From positions 1 to 58,022 of the forward strand of contig JAGNEZ010000041.1 in the NCBI GenBank assembly GCA_018003015.1: a DNA stretch of 58,022 bases, read 5' to 3'. The stretch comes from Phycisphaerae bacterium. Lineage in GTDB: Bacteria; Planctomycetota; Phycisphaerae; UBA1845; PWPN01. Within the stretch, counting starts at the first letter, position 1. Each line of letters opens with the position of its first letter. The notes under the pieces were generated by a model. That model did not search any database. It was not told where the DNA came from and saw only the letters and a list, made by a program, of their open reading frames with translations. A program made the translations under genes and the position numbers. Shown one piece after another: positions 49,233 to 56,605 of the stretch.

Positions 49233-50245
49233 TACTTGGCCTCCACAAGCGATTCAAGGTGCTCCAGCAGGTTCATGTCCGCGGGGCAGGAGCGCGAGCA
49301 TCTCCCGCATCCGACGCAGGCGATGTAACCAAGCCGGTCGGGGAAATAAGAGAACTTGTGCATGATCCGCTGCCGCCACCGGTCTCCCTGGGAGTGCCGC
49401 GGATTGTGCCCGGAAGCGTGCAAGGTGAACTGACCGTGCCCGCAAGAGTCCCAGCACCGCAACCGGGTGCCACCTTGCCGGTTGGCCTCGTCCTGGATGT
49501 CGAAGCACGCACAGCAGGGGCAGACGAACGCACAGGTGCTGCAGCCGATACAACGCATCGCCTGCTCGCCCCAGATCTCGTTCCGGGTGAACATGTCCGG
49601 CAGCTTGCCGGTCAGTTCCTTGACCTCGAACTTCACCGGGATCTTGGGCAGCAGTTCTTCCTTGCTGACCTTGCCGGCCGGCCCGAACAGGTCCTCGGCC
49701 AGGCTCACGATCCTGCGGCCTTTCTCGGTGACGATCTCGGCTAGGTAGTCGCCGGATCCCAGCAGGGTCAGCGACAGATCGCTGCCCGAGGTGTCCCCCG
49801 GTGAGCCACCTACCGACGTGCAGAAGCAGTAGTCGTCAGCCTTCGTGCAGCTCATGCCGATGACGGTCGTGGCCTCGAGCCGCTTCTGGAAGAAAATGTC
49901 CTTCACGTCCCAGGCGAAGACGGAGTTCAGGATCGCGAAGCTGCGGGCGTCGCACGGTCGCACGCCAAACAGCACCGTGGGAGTGGCCTGGAACTCATGA
50001 TCCTCGATCCGGACATCCTTGGCCGTGAAGGTGTAGTTGACCAGCTCCTCACAGCGGGGGAACACCGCACCCTTGGGCGACAGCGTCGTCTGGACCGCCT
50101 CGCAGTCGACGTCCGCCAGCGTGGCAACCTCTTTGAAGACCACGTGCCCGTCGTTCTTGCTGGGGGCCAGGACGCGAAAGCCGCCGCCGCGGATCCGTTC
50201 GAGCAGCGTGCCGAGGGCCTGCTTCTTGAGGATTCTTGTTTCCAT
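49232..50245 (-). CDS. flxB: FlxB: iron-sulfur electron-transfer subunit
   Basis: The 337-residue protein resembles the beta subunit of sulfhydrogenase and AsrA of anaerobic sulfite reductase. The N-terminal ~215 residues are a mixed fold with FGVRPCDARSF, and the C-terminal part carries two cysteine clusters (CIGCSTCAFVCPCC and CVGCGRCSRSCP) for [4Fe-4S] centres; one cluster contains an additional CC. It likely carries electrons between FlxA and FlxC. It starts seven bases after flxC and overlaps flxA by one base. Confidence 0.85.
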   Translation of the reverse strand: METRILKKQALGTLLERIRGGGFRVLAPSKNDGHVVFKEVATLADVDCEAVQTTLSPKGAVFPRCEELVNYTFTAKDVRIEDHEFQATPTVLFGVRPCDARSFAILNSVFAWDVKDIFFQKRLEATTVIGMSCTKADDYCFCTSVGGSPGDTSGSDLSLTLLGSGDYLAEIVTEKGRRIVSLAEDLFGPAGKVSKEELLPKIPVKFEVKELTGKLPDMFTRNEIWGEQAMRCIGCSTCAFVCPCCACFDIQDEANRQGGTRLRCWDSCGHGQFTLHASGHNPRHSQGDRWRQRIMHKFSYFPDRLGYIACVGCGRCSRSCPADMNLLEHLESLVEAK

Positions 50246-50252
50246 CGTTGAT

Positions 50253-51053
50253 CTACCTGATGAAGTCTTCCTTGTCGTCGGGTTTGAAGGACGAGAGCGC
50301 GTATTCGGAATCGGCGGACATGCCTGCGATTTGGTCGAAGTCCGACTTCACTTCCCTGGCCAGCATCTGGGTCAGCAGGTTGAGCGGGATGCCCACCGGA
50401 CACGCGTCCGAGCAGCTGCCGCAGTCGATGCAGCGCCCGGCAAGATGCATCGCCCGCATCAGGTGCCACTCGAGGTTGCCCAGGGCGTGAGGCGCCGGCG
50501 AGATCCACTGCGGCTGGTTGCACTCCACCGTGCACCGCGAGCAGTAGCACAACGGGCAGGACGACCGGCAGGCGTAGCACTTGATGCAGTGCGAGAACTG
50601 CTCCTTCCAGTAGGCCCATCGCTCCTCGGACGACATCGCCTCCAGGCGGGCCAGCTCCGGATTGGACTCCCACTCCATCGGTACCGTGGCGACGTAGCTC
50701 TCGATCGCCTTGAAGTCGGGCAGATCGAGCAGCTTGCCGTCAGCGGAGATGCCGAGAACGACAAGATCGCCCGGGGCGAGTTGGCGCTCGGCCGCCAGCT
50801 GGAGCAGCGTCCGCATGGCCGGCGGCCGGGCGACGACGGCCGGCTTGCCCATGGCCTTGACCTCGGACCTGGTGAGATAAACGGCGAGGTTCTGCTTGCA
50901 CCGGGCGTCACAGACGAGCTTGTCCGCCTGCTCGGCCTTGCGGACAAAGAGCGCCCGGGCCCGATACTTTTCCGAGCCTTCCCCGTAGCCGATGACCACC
51001 TTCACCGTCCCGCCAGCCAGCAGTTCCTTGGCTTTTGCTCTTAGTTCTTCCAT
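50253..51053 (-). CDS. flxC: FlxC: iron-sulfur electron-transfer subunit
   Basis: The 266-residue protein has an N-terminal ~150-residue domain of uncertain fold, then two [4Fe-4S] clusters: CIKCYACRSSCPLCYC and CIDCGSCSDACPVG. The first cluster region has extra cysteines (CSRCTVEC). It matches the FlxC subunit of the bacterial NADH/heterodisulfide-reductase complex. It should receive electrons from FlxB and pass them to FlxD/HdrA. It overlaps flxD by one base. Confidence 0.85.
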   Translation of the reverse strand: MEELRAKAKELLAGGTVKVVIGYGEGSEKYRARALFVRKAEQADKLVCDARCKQNLAVYLTRSEVKAMGKPAVVARPPAMRTLLQLAAERQLAPGDLVVLGISADGKLLDLPDFKAIESYVATVPMEWESNPELARLEAMSSEERWAYWKEQFSHCIKCYACRSSCPLCYCSRCTVECNQPQWISPAPHALGNLEWHLMRAMHLAGRCIDCGSCSDACPVGIPLNLLTQMLAREVKSDFDQIAGMSADSEYALSSFKPDDKEDFIR

Positions 51054-51502
51054 TACGCGACCTCGATGGGCTGGTGTCTGAGGGCGAGCAACTCCTGATA
51101 CTGCTTGAACGGCCCGAGCTGCCGGATCTCCGCAACCGTCTCGTTGACCAGGTCAGCCCACTTGGCCCCCTCGGCGGCCGAGACCCAGGCGAACTTGATC
51201 CGCCGGGTGTCAATCCCCACAAAGCCCAGCAGACTGCGGAACAGAACCCACCGTCGCCGGGCGTGGTAGTTGCCGGCCGTGTAGTGGCAGTCGCCCGGGT
51301 GGCAGCCGGAGATGATCACGCCGTCCGCACCCTGGGCAAAGGCCCTCAGCACGAGCATGAAATCGATGCGGCCAGTGCACGGCAGGCGGATGGCCCGCAC
51401 GTTCGTGGCGTACTTGATCCGGCTGGTCCCGGTCAAATCCGCCCCGGCGTAGGTGCACCAGTTGCACACAAACGCGGTGATCTTGGGTTCGAACTCACTC
51501 AC
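51053..51502 (-). CDS. flxD: FlxD: MvhD-like iron-sulfur linker subunit
   Basis: The 149-residue protein carries the MvhD signature: FVCNWC near the start, LPCTGRID and GCHPGDCHY. In methanogens MvhD connects hydrogenase to HdrA by a [2Fe-2S] cluster; in the Flx system the homologue connects FlxABC to HdrA. It lies 12 bases after hdrA and overlaps flxC by one base. Small size and motifs make the call firm. Confidence 0.92.
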   Translation of the reverse strand: MSEFEPKITAFVCNWCTYAGADLTGTSRIKYATNVRAIRLPCTGRIDFMLVLRAFAQGADGVIISGCHPGDCHYTAGNYHARRRWVLFRSLLGFVGIDTRRIKFAWVSAAEGAKWADLVNETVAEIRQLGPFKQYQELLALRHQPIEVA

Positions 51503-51514
51503 TGTCGGACGCTC

Positions 51515-53506
51515 CTAGAGGGCCATCACTTCCGCGAAAACCTGGTCGTTGGTGTAACCCTGCAGGTCGATGGACTTCGACCGGCACAGGGCCACGCATG
51601 TGCCGCAGCCTTGGCAGACGCCGGCGTTGATCTTGGCCACCGTCTTGATCAGCTGACCGTCGCGTCCACGGATCTCCTCCCGCTCGATGGCCTTGTACGG
51701 ACAGGCCGACTCACACAGGAAGCAGCCCACGCAGGTCGAGAAAAGCGGCGGCACAGAACGATTGACCACCGCGATGATCGGCTCGCGCAACAGCTCCGAC
51801 TGCGAGAAGAGACCGGCGACCTTCGCCGCCGCGGCCGAGGCCTGGGCCACGCTCTCGGGAATGTCCTTGGGGGCTTGGCAGGCGCCGGCCACCATGATCC
51901 CTGCCGTGTTCGTCTCCACCGGCTTGAGCTTCGGGTGAGCTTCCGAAAGGAAGTAGTAGGGGTCGTAGCTGACCTTGAGCGTCTGGGCAAGCTGCTCGGC
52001 CCCGGGACTGGCAACCATGGCGCTGGCCAGCACAACCATGTCCGCCTTGATCTCGAGCGGTTTGCCGCCCAGCAGGGTGTCGGCCCCCTTGACGATCAGT
52101 TGACCGTCCTCCTCGTAGATCCGAGCGACGCGGCCGCGCACGTACTTGACCCCGTCTTCCTCGATCGCCCGGCGGACAAACTCCTCGTACATCTTGCCGC
52201 CCGCGCGGATGTCCATGTAGAAAACGTAGGCCTTCCCGCTGTGCACCTTGTGCTTGTACAACATCGCATGCTTGGCGGTGTACATGCAGCAGATCTTCGA
52301 GCAGTAGTCGATGCCCTTGGCGGGATCGCGCGAACCGGCACAGGCGATGAACACCACCGTCTCCGGCGTCTTGCCGTCCGACGGCCGTTTCATCACGCCC
52401 TGGGTGGGACCCGAGGCCGAGGCCAGACGCTCGAACTGCAGGCCGGTGATCACGTCTTTGTACTTGCCGTACCCGTATTCCGGGAAGAAGTCGGTGCCCT
52501 TGACCTCGTAGCCCGTGGCCGCCACGATCGCTCCGATGTCGTGCTCCACGATCTCATCCTGCTGATCGTAGCGGATGGCCTTGGTCGGACAGACCTTCTC
52601 GCAGATCTTGCACTTGCCCTTGAGGAAGAATGTGCAGCGCTCGCGGTCGATCACCGGCTTGTTGGGCACGGCCTGCGGGAAAGGTACGTAGATCGCACCC
52701 CGCAGTCCCAGCTGGGCGTTGAACTCGCTGGGAATCCGCTTGTTCGGACATTTCTGGGTGCAGAGCCCACAACCGGTGCAGAGCTTCTCGTCGACGCCGC
52801 GGGCCTTCTTCCGGATCCGCACCTTGAAGTTGCCGATGAAACCCTCCACCCTCTCCAGTTCGGAGTACGTGTACAGCGTGATGTTCGGGTGCCGGGCGGC
52901 CTCAACCATGCGCGGGGTCAGGATGCACTGCGAGCAGTCCAGCGTCGGAAAAGTCTCCGAAAGCTGGGCCATGTGCCCGCCAATCGAGGGCTCGCGCTCG
53001 ACCATGACCACCTTGTGACCGGCGTTGGCAATGTCCAGAGCCGCCTGGATGCCGGCGATCCCACCACCCAGCACCAGGGCAGTCTTGGTCACCGGAACCT
53101 TGATCGGGTACAGCGGCCGGTTCCGCCTGACCTTCTCGGCCATGACCCGCACCAGGTCAATGGCCTTGTCCGTGGTCTCCGGCGTCCGCTCGTGAACCCA
53201 GGAGCAGTGCTCCCGGAGATTGGCCATCTCGCAGAGGAATGGGTTCAGCCCGGCCTCGGCGCACGCCCGGCGGAAGGTCGGCTCGTGCATGCGCGGAGAA
53301 CAGGCGGCCACGACCACGCCAGTCAGCTTCTGGTCGCGAATCGCCTCCTTGATCATGTTCTGCCCGGGATCCGAACACATGTACTTGTAGTCGGTGCTCA
53401 CCACTACCCCGGGGAGGTCGCCGCAGGACTTGGCCACGGCCGCACAGTCCACGGTCGCGCCGATGTTCTCACCACAGTGGCAAACGAAAACTCCGATTCG
53501 CGACAT
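51515..53506 (-). CDS. hdrA: HdrA: FAD-containing bifurcating subunit
   Basis: The 663-residue protein has an N-terminal FVCHCGENIG cluster domain, FAD-binding motif LVLGGGIAGIQAA, and ferredoxin-like cysteine motifs (CTGCGLCTQKCP; CKICEKVCP; CVGCFLCESACP; CQGCGTCVALC). The C-terminal part has two more [4Fe-4S] clusters. In methanogens HdrA is the site of flavin-based electron bifurcation, coupling heterodisulfide reduction to ferredoxin reduction. Its start overlaps the hdrB stop by one base (TAATG). Bifurcating function here is by homology. Confidence 0.93.
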   Translation of the reverse strand: MSRIGVFVCHCGENIGATVDCAAVAKSCGDLPGVVVSTDYKYMCSDPGQNMIKEAIRDQKLTGVVVAACSPRMHEPTFRRACAEAGLNPFLCEMANLREHCSWVHERTPETTDKAIDLVRVMAEKVRRNRPLYPIKVPVTKTALVLGGGIAGIQAALDIANAGHKVVMVEREPSIGGHMAQLSETFPTLDCSQCILTPRMVEAARHPNITLYTYSELERVEGFIGNFKVRIRKKARGVDEKLCTGCGLCTQKCPNKRIPSEFNAQLGLRGAIYVPFPQAVPNKPVIDRERCTFFLKGKCKICEKVCPTKAIRYDQQDEIVEHDIGAIVAATGYEVKGTDFFPEYGYGKYKDVITGLQFERLASASGPTQGVMKRPSDGKTPETVVFIACAGSRDPAKGIDYCSKICCMYTAKHAMLYKHKVHSGKAYVFYMDIRAGGKMYEEFVRRAIEEDGVKYVRGRVARIYEEDGQLIVKGADTLLGGKPLEIKADMVVLASAMVASPGAEQLAQTLKVSYDPYYFLSEAHPKLKPVETNTAGIMVAGACQAPKDIPESVAQASAAAAKVAGLFSQSELLREPIIAVVNRSVPPLFSTCVGCFLCESACPYKAIEREEIRGRDGQLIKTVAKINAGVCQGCGTCVALCRSKSIDLQGYTNDQVFAEVMAL

Positions 53507-54429
53507 TAGTGTTCATCCTCCGTCGCACCCACCGGGGCCGCGGCCTCCCCATGCCCGGCACAGCAGCAACCCGCTTCCCGTGGCTCGGAAAAGACGACCG
53601 GCACGATGTGGCGATGCATCCCCAACGTCTGGTCATCCAGCCCCAGGGCCAGTCCAACCACCTGGCTGATGTACAGCACGGGAATGGAATACTGCCGGCC
53701 TTTGTGCTTCTCGATCGCTCCCCGCCGCAGGTCGAGATTCACATGGCACATCGGGCAGGCGACTACGATCGCTTCCGCCCCCCGGCGAACCGCATCGTCC
53801 ACGATCTTGCCCGAGAGCTTGGCCACCAGATCCGTCCGCGATACCGAAAAACCCGCCCCGCAGCACTCGGTCTTGTACGCCCAGTCGATCGGGTCCGCCC
53901 CCACCGCCTTCATGATCTCGTCCATGCTCTGCGGGTCTTCCACCCGGTCAAACTTCAGCACCTTGTGCGGCCGGACCAGGTAGCAGCCGTAGTAGCAGGC
54001 CACTTTACGCTTGAACGGATGACGTACCTTGTCCGACAGGCCACCCGCGCTAAACCGACCCAGAATCTCGAGCACGTTCAGCACCTTCGGCTTGCACTCC
54101 AGGTCCATCTCGATGATGCCGACGATCTTCTTGCGGAGCGTCTCGTCGGCCAGCAACTCGTGGCGAGTGATCGCCAGCCGGCTGTAACAGGCCGAGCAGG
54201 GAACAGCCAACTCCTCGATGCCGGCCTTCTCCGCCTGGGCGAGAATGCGGGCAGGCAGGGCCAGGGCCAGATCGTGGTTCAGGCTGTGGGCGGCACTCGC
54301 CCCGCAGCAATTCCAGTCCGGCACGTCCTGCCATTCGATGCCCAGCTGGACGGCTACCGCCCGCAGGGACTCCGCATACTCCCGCGAAGAACCCAGCAGA
54401 GAGCAGCCCGGATAGAGTCCTAATCTCAT
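53506..54429 (-). CDS. hdrB: HdrB: heterodisulfide reductase subunit with two CCG domains
   Basis: The 307-residue protein has two CCG domains: YPGCSL, NCCGAS, PCSACY, and then YYGCYL, ECCGAG, CPMCHVNLD. These bind the noncubane [4Fe-4S] clusters that reduce the disulfide substrate. A His/Cys-rich tail (REAGCCCAGHGE) follows. The natural substrate in bacteria is not CoM-S-S-CoB; in sulfate reducers a DsrC-type protein is proposed, and the substrate here is unknown. It overlaps hdrC by four bases. Confidence 0.93.
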   Translation of the reverse strand: MRLGLYPGCSLLGSSREYAESLRAVAVQLGIEWQDVPDWNCCGASAAHSLNHDLALALPARILAQAEKAGIEELAVPCSACYSRLAITRHELLADETLRKKIVGIIEMDLECKPKVLNVLEILGRFSAGGLSDKVRHPFKRKVACYYGCYLVRPHKVLKFDRVEDPQSMDEIMKAVGADPIDWAYKTECCGAGFSVSRTDLVAKLSGKIVDDAVRRGAEAIVVACPMCHVNLDLRRGAIEKHKGRQYSIPVLYISQVVGLALGLDDQTLGMHRHIVPVVFSEPREAGCCCAGHGEAAAPVGATEDEH

Positions 54430-55007
54430 TCGTGGTTGTCCTTCCGTTGGGAGGTCAGGTGGAAGATCCGCGACATGGCCGCTCGCCCCTCGATCAGGTG
54501 AGGCAGGAATTTCATCTTCCCTCGCTTGAGCAGCTTCGGCACCGCGGTCAAATCCTGGAGGAAGTGCCAGGAGCGAGTCTTGTAGTCCGAGATCAGGCCG
54601 ACCTCATACAGACGACCGGTGTACTTGATGCAGTCCAAGAACGACTTGTGGAACGCCAGGATGTCCTTGGCCTTGGGATTGACCATGCCCCTGGCCATCG
54701 ATTCGCTGCGGAGGTACTCCATGACCTTGGCCAGATCAACCTCCTTGGGACACCGCGAATGACAGGTCTCGCAGGTCAGGCACAGCCAGATGGCCTCCGA
54801 GCGCAGGGCCCGCTCCTCCATCTCCTTGCTACCCAGCTGGAGCAGGTGAAGGATCTGGCTCGGCGAGTAGTCCATCTCCTCGGCCAGCGGGCAACCGGCG
54901 GAACACTTGCCACACTGGTAACACTGAGCGGCCGATTCCCCGGTCGATTCCAGCACCCGGTCCGCGAGGCTGGCCGGCTGATGAAGCTCATGAACAGCTT
55001 GTGACAT
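54426..55007 (-). CDS. hdrC: HdrC: iron-sulfur subunit of heterodisulfide reductase
   Basis: The 193-residue protein carries two [4Fe-4S] motifs (CYQCGKCSAGCP, about 29-40, and CLTCETCHSRCP, about 76-87), then a helical C-terminus. HdrC passes electrons between HdrA and HdrB. It is the first gene of the operon, with GGGGAGTAA about 11 bases before ATG 55007. A promoter and inverted repeat lie just upstream. Confidence 0.92.
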   Translation of the reverse strand: MSQAVHELHQPASLADRVLESTGESAAQCYQCGKCSAGCPLAEEMDYSPSQILHLLQLGSKEMEERALRSEAIWLCLTCETCHSRCPKEVDLAKVMEYLRSESMARGMVNPKAKDILAFHKSFLDCIKYTGRLYEVGLISDYKTRSWHFLQDLTAVPKLLKRGKMKFLPHLIEGRAAMSRIFHLTSQRKDNHE

Positions 55008-55041
55008 GGCGTCGGGTTACTCCCCAATGGTTGTTACAGAC

Positions 55042-55070
55042 ATCCTATAAGTGCCTTCACGATATCGCAA
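55042..55070 (-). promoter_or_regulatory. Promoter of hdrCBA-flxDCBA
   Basis: Minus strand TTGCGA (55070-55065), 17 bases, TAGGAT (55047-55042); each matches four of six. The leader would be about 28 bases. An inverted repeat overlaps it. This is the only promoter-like pair upstream of hdrC. Confidence 0.5.
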
Positions 55071-55084
55071 GGGCCAATCGTGAA
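55056..55084. promoter_or_regulatory. Inverted repeat at the hdr promoter, candidate operator
   Basis: TTCACGAT (55056-55063) and ATCGTGAA (55077-55084) are perfect 8-base inverted arms with a 13-base gap. They bracket the -35 element. No T-tract follows in either direction, so it is more likely a protein-binding site than a terminator. Confidence 0.55.
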
Positions 55085-55173
55085 AAAAGGCACCGTCTTC
55101 CGCACCCTCCCCGAACCATGCGAACACCTACCTTACAGTACGACCAGACAAGCTGTGAGAACACAGGTTCCAC

Positions 55174-55195
55174 AAAAAAAGTGGTCTAACAGACC
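55174..55195 (-). terminator. Intrinsic terminator, minus strand
   Basis: On the minus strand GGTCT-GTT-AGACC forms a tight hairpin, followed by AC and seven T. It should stop minus-strand transcripts arriving from the beta-helix gene and thereby isolate the hdr operon. The stem is five pairs, so moderately strong. Confidence 0.6.
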
Positions 55196-55337
55196 GTGGT
55201 GGGGCGGCAATCCGTAGCACCGCTGGGACAATGGTTTATCGCACTCAAGCCGTGCCTGATCTCAGGGGTAGTCACAGGGGATCACGAAAACCACCGGATT
55301 CGATTTGCCCGGACCCGATTCCTGTTGTACATAGACT

Positions 55338-56372
55338 GTGCGACGTGAAGGTCGCGAACGCTTGACACCTCAAGCAGTCCCGGCAGCTCCGGTAGGATGT
55401 GCCGCGAGGTCCGAAGGACATGCGGCGGTCGGCGGCAACGCACGACGGCACGTCCGGTGAACTCATAGCCAGGGCTTCGGCAGGTCCGAATGTTCGGGAC
55501 GAGGCGGGTGTGAAAACCCTCTAAGGGTCGCTCCAGTCGCTCCGGCTGCTTGCGGTCAGAGATCCGAGTGGGGCCAAGCGACGGCTGATCGATACTCTGT
55601 GGCGCCGACCGGCGGCGCGACCGTCCCCCGCGGACGGCGGCTCCTCCGGGTGAAGCGCGAGAGAGGAGATCGGGCGAAATCCCGGTCAAGGCCGTCGCCG
55701 GTGTGCCCTCGAAGGGGAAACCCAGGGGAGCATCCAGCGCCCGGCACGCTAAACACGTGTCCGGTCGCCAGGGACTTCCGGAAGGGTCGAATCCCAGGAA
55801 CCGCGGCCTGCGGGGCCGACCACGTGGCTTCGGCCGTGTGGTTGATCCGTTGGCGAAACGGTAGGTGGGTGCACTCGGGCGGCAACGCCCGCGTACCTTT
55901 CGGGAGGAGAACGCTCCGAAGGGTGAATCCCATGAGCGCTGCCGGGTTGAAACAAAACCGGCGCGGGACCGAAGGGAGAAAACCGTCAAGAGGGTAGCCA
56001 AACCCTGAAGGCGGAACGTAGCGGGCAGGCAAAGCCCGCGCTGAGTGGACCTCCGGTTCCTCAAGTGCTGTAGGGAGCGAAAGCCCATGAGAGGAGCCCT
56101 CCGCCGCGGCGGTCGGCTAGGTGGATCGGGTGATGGCTCTGGAGGAAGGCTGAACTCGAAGAGAGGGTGGGACTGGTGGTTTAACTACTTCCAGACCTGT
56201 CCGTTGAGGGAAAACCACACAGCCGGGCGAAATGGCACAACGGCACAGTGGGATCGCTTGACCAAGAGAGCGATACTTCACCGGATGCGGAACTCTGAAC
56301 GAGCGGCTAATTCCGAGAGCAGGCCCAACGGCGGCGACGCCCAGGGCAAACCGATAAACCGAATACTCTGAA
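55338..56372 (+). ncRNA. Large structured non-coding RNA, class unknown (group II intron-like 5' end)
   Basis: No believable protein is encoded here; instead local inverted repeats follow each other. Clear ones: CCGC/GCGG with inner TCC-GAA-GGA (55402-55425); GGG-GAAA-CCC (55714-55723); CCACGTGGC-UUCG-GCCGTGTGG (55820-55841); GGGCG-GCAA-CGCCC (55877-55890); GCGGGC/GCCCGC (56021-56039); GTGGTTT/AAACCAC (56176-56218); ATCGCT/AGCGAT (56253-56274); CGGAA/TTCCG (56288-56315). GNRA and UUCG loops occur on the plus strand only as such, giving the direction. The 5' end is set at GTGCGAC, which resembles group II introns, but no domain V or reverse transcriptase is seen. Ends are approximate. Confidence 0.6.
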
Positions 56373-56381
56373 GGGCCCGAA

Positions 56382-56411
56382 AACGTTCGCTTCTTCACGT
56401 CGTTCTTTTTT
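56382..56411 (+). terminator. Possible 3' end of the structured RNA
   Basis: AACG (56382-56385) can pair with CGTT (56401-56404), followed by C and six T (56406-56411). The stem is only four pairs and the loop long, so this is weak, but it is the first T-tract after the structured region. Confidence 0.3.
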
Positions 56412-56605
56412 GCGCCGAGTTCGCCCTGCACCCTGCTCGCCATGCAACACCTTCCAGCGAACCCCCCCGGGTAGCCAAAGTCGATCAACAACCTGGAAGA
56501 AGCCCTGTCAGGGTCTCGCCGCCGTGCGAAGGTGGTACCTGTGACCTCGCCCGCTTCCCCAGACGGCTGATCGCTCACCGTTTCTGAGAGCTGACTCCTC
56601 CTCAT

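Noticed and set aside
51035-53509. An 824-residue plus-strand open frame antisense to flxD and hdrA
   Set aside because: The minus strand holds clear iron-sulfur proteins; the plus frame has no domain.
55784-55795. GGGTCGAATCCC, resembling a tRNA T-arm
   Set aside because: No anticodon arm, D arm or acceptor stem lies around it; it fits a hairpin of the structured RNA.
55282-56088. A 268-residue minus-strand open frame (with QRSWDSPFGAF-like text) antisense to the structured RNA
   Set aside because: It is rich in Arg, Pro and Ser, lacks any domain and is explained by the complementary strand of the RNA. Similar frames would recur wherever the RNA recurs, which can mislead annotation.
56045-56605. 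Short open frames on both strands over the 3' part of the structured RNA
   Set aside because: They overlap the hairpins at 56176-56315 and have no ribosome site or motif.
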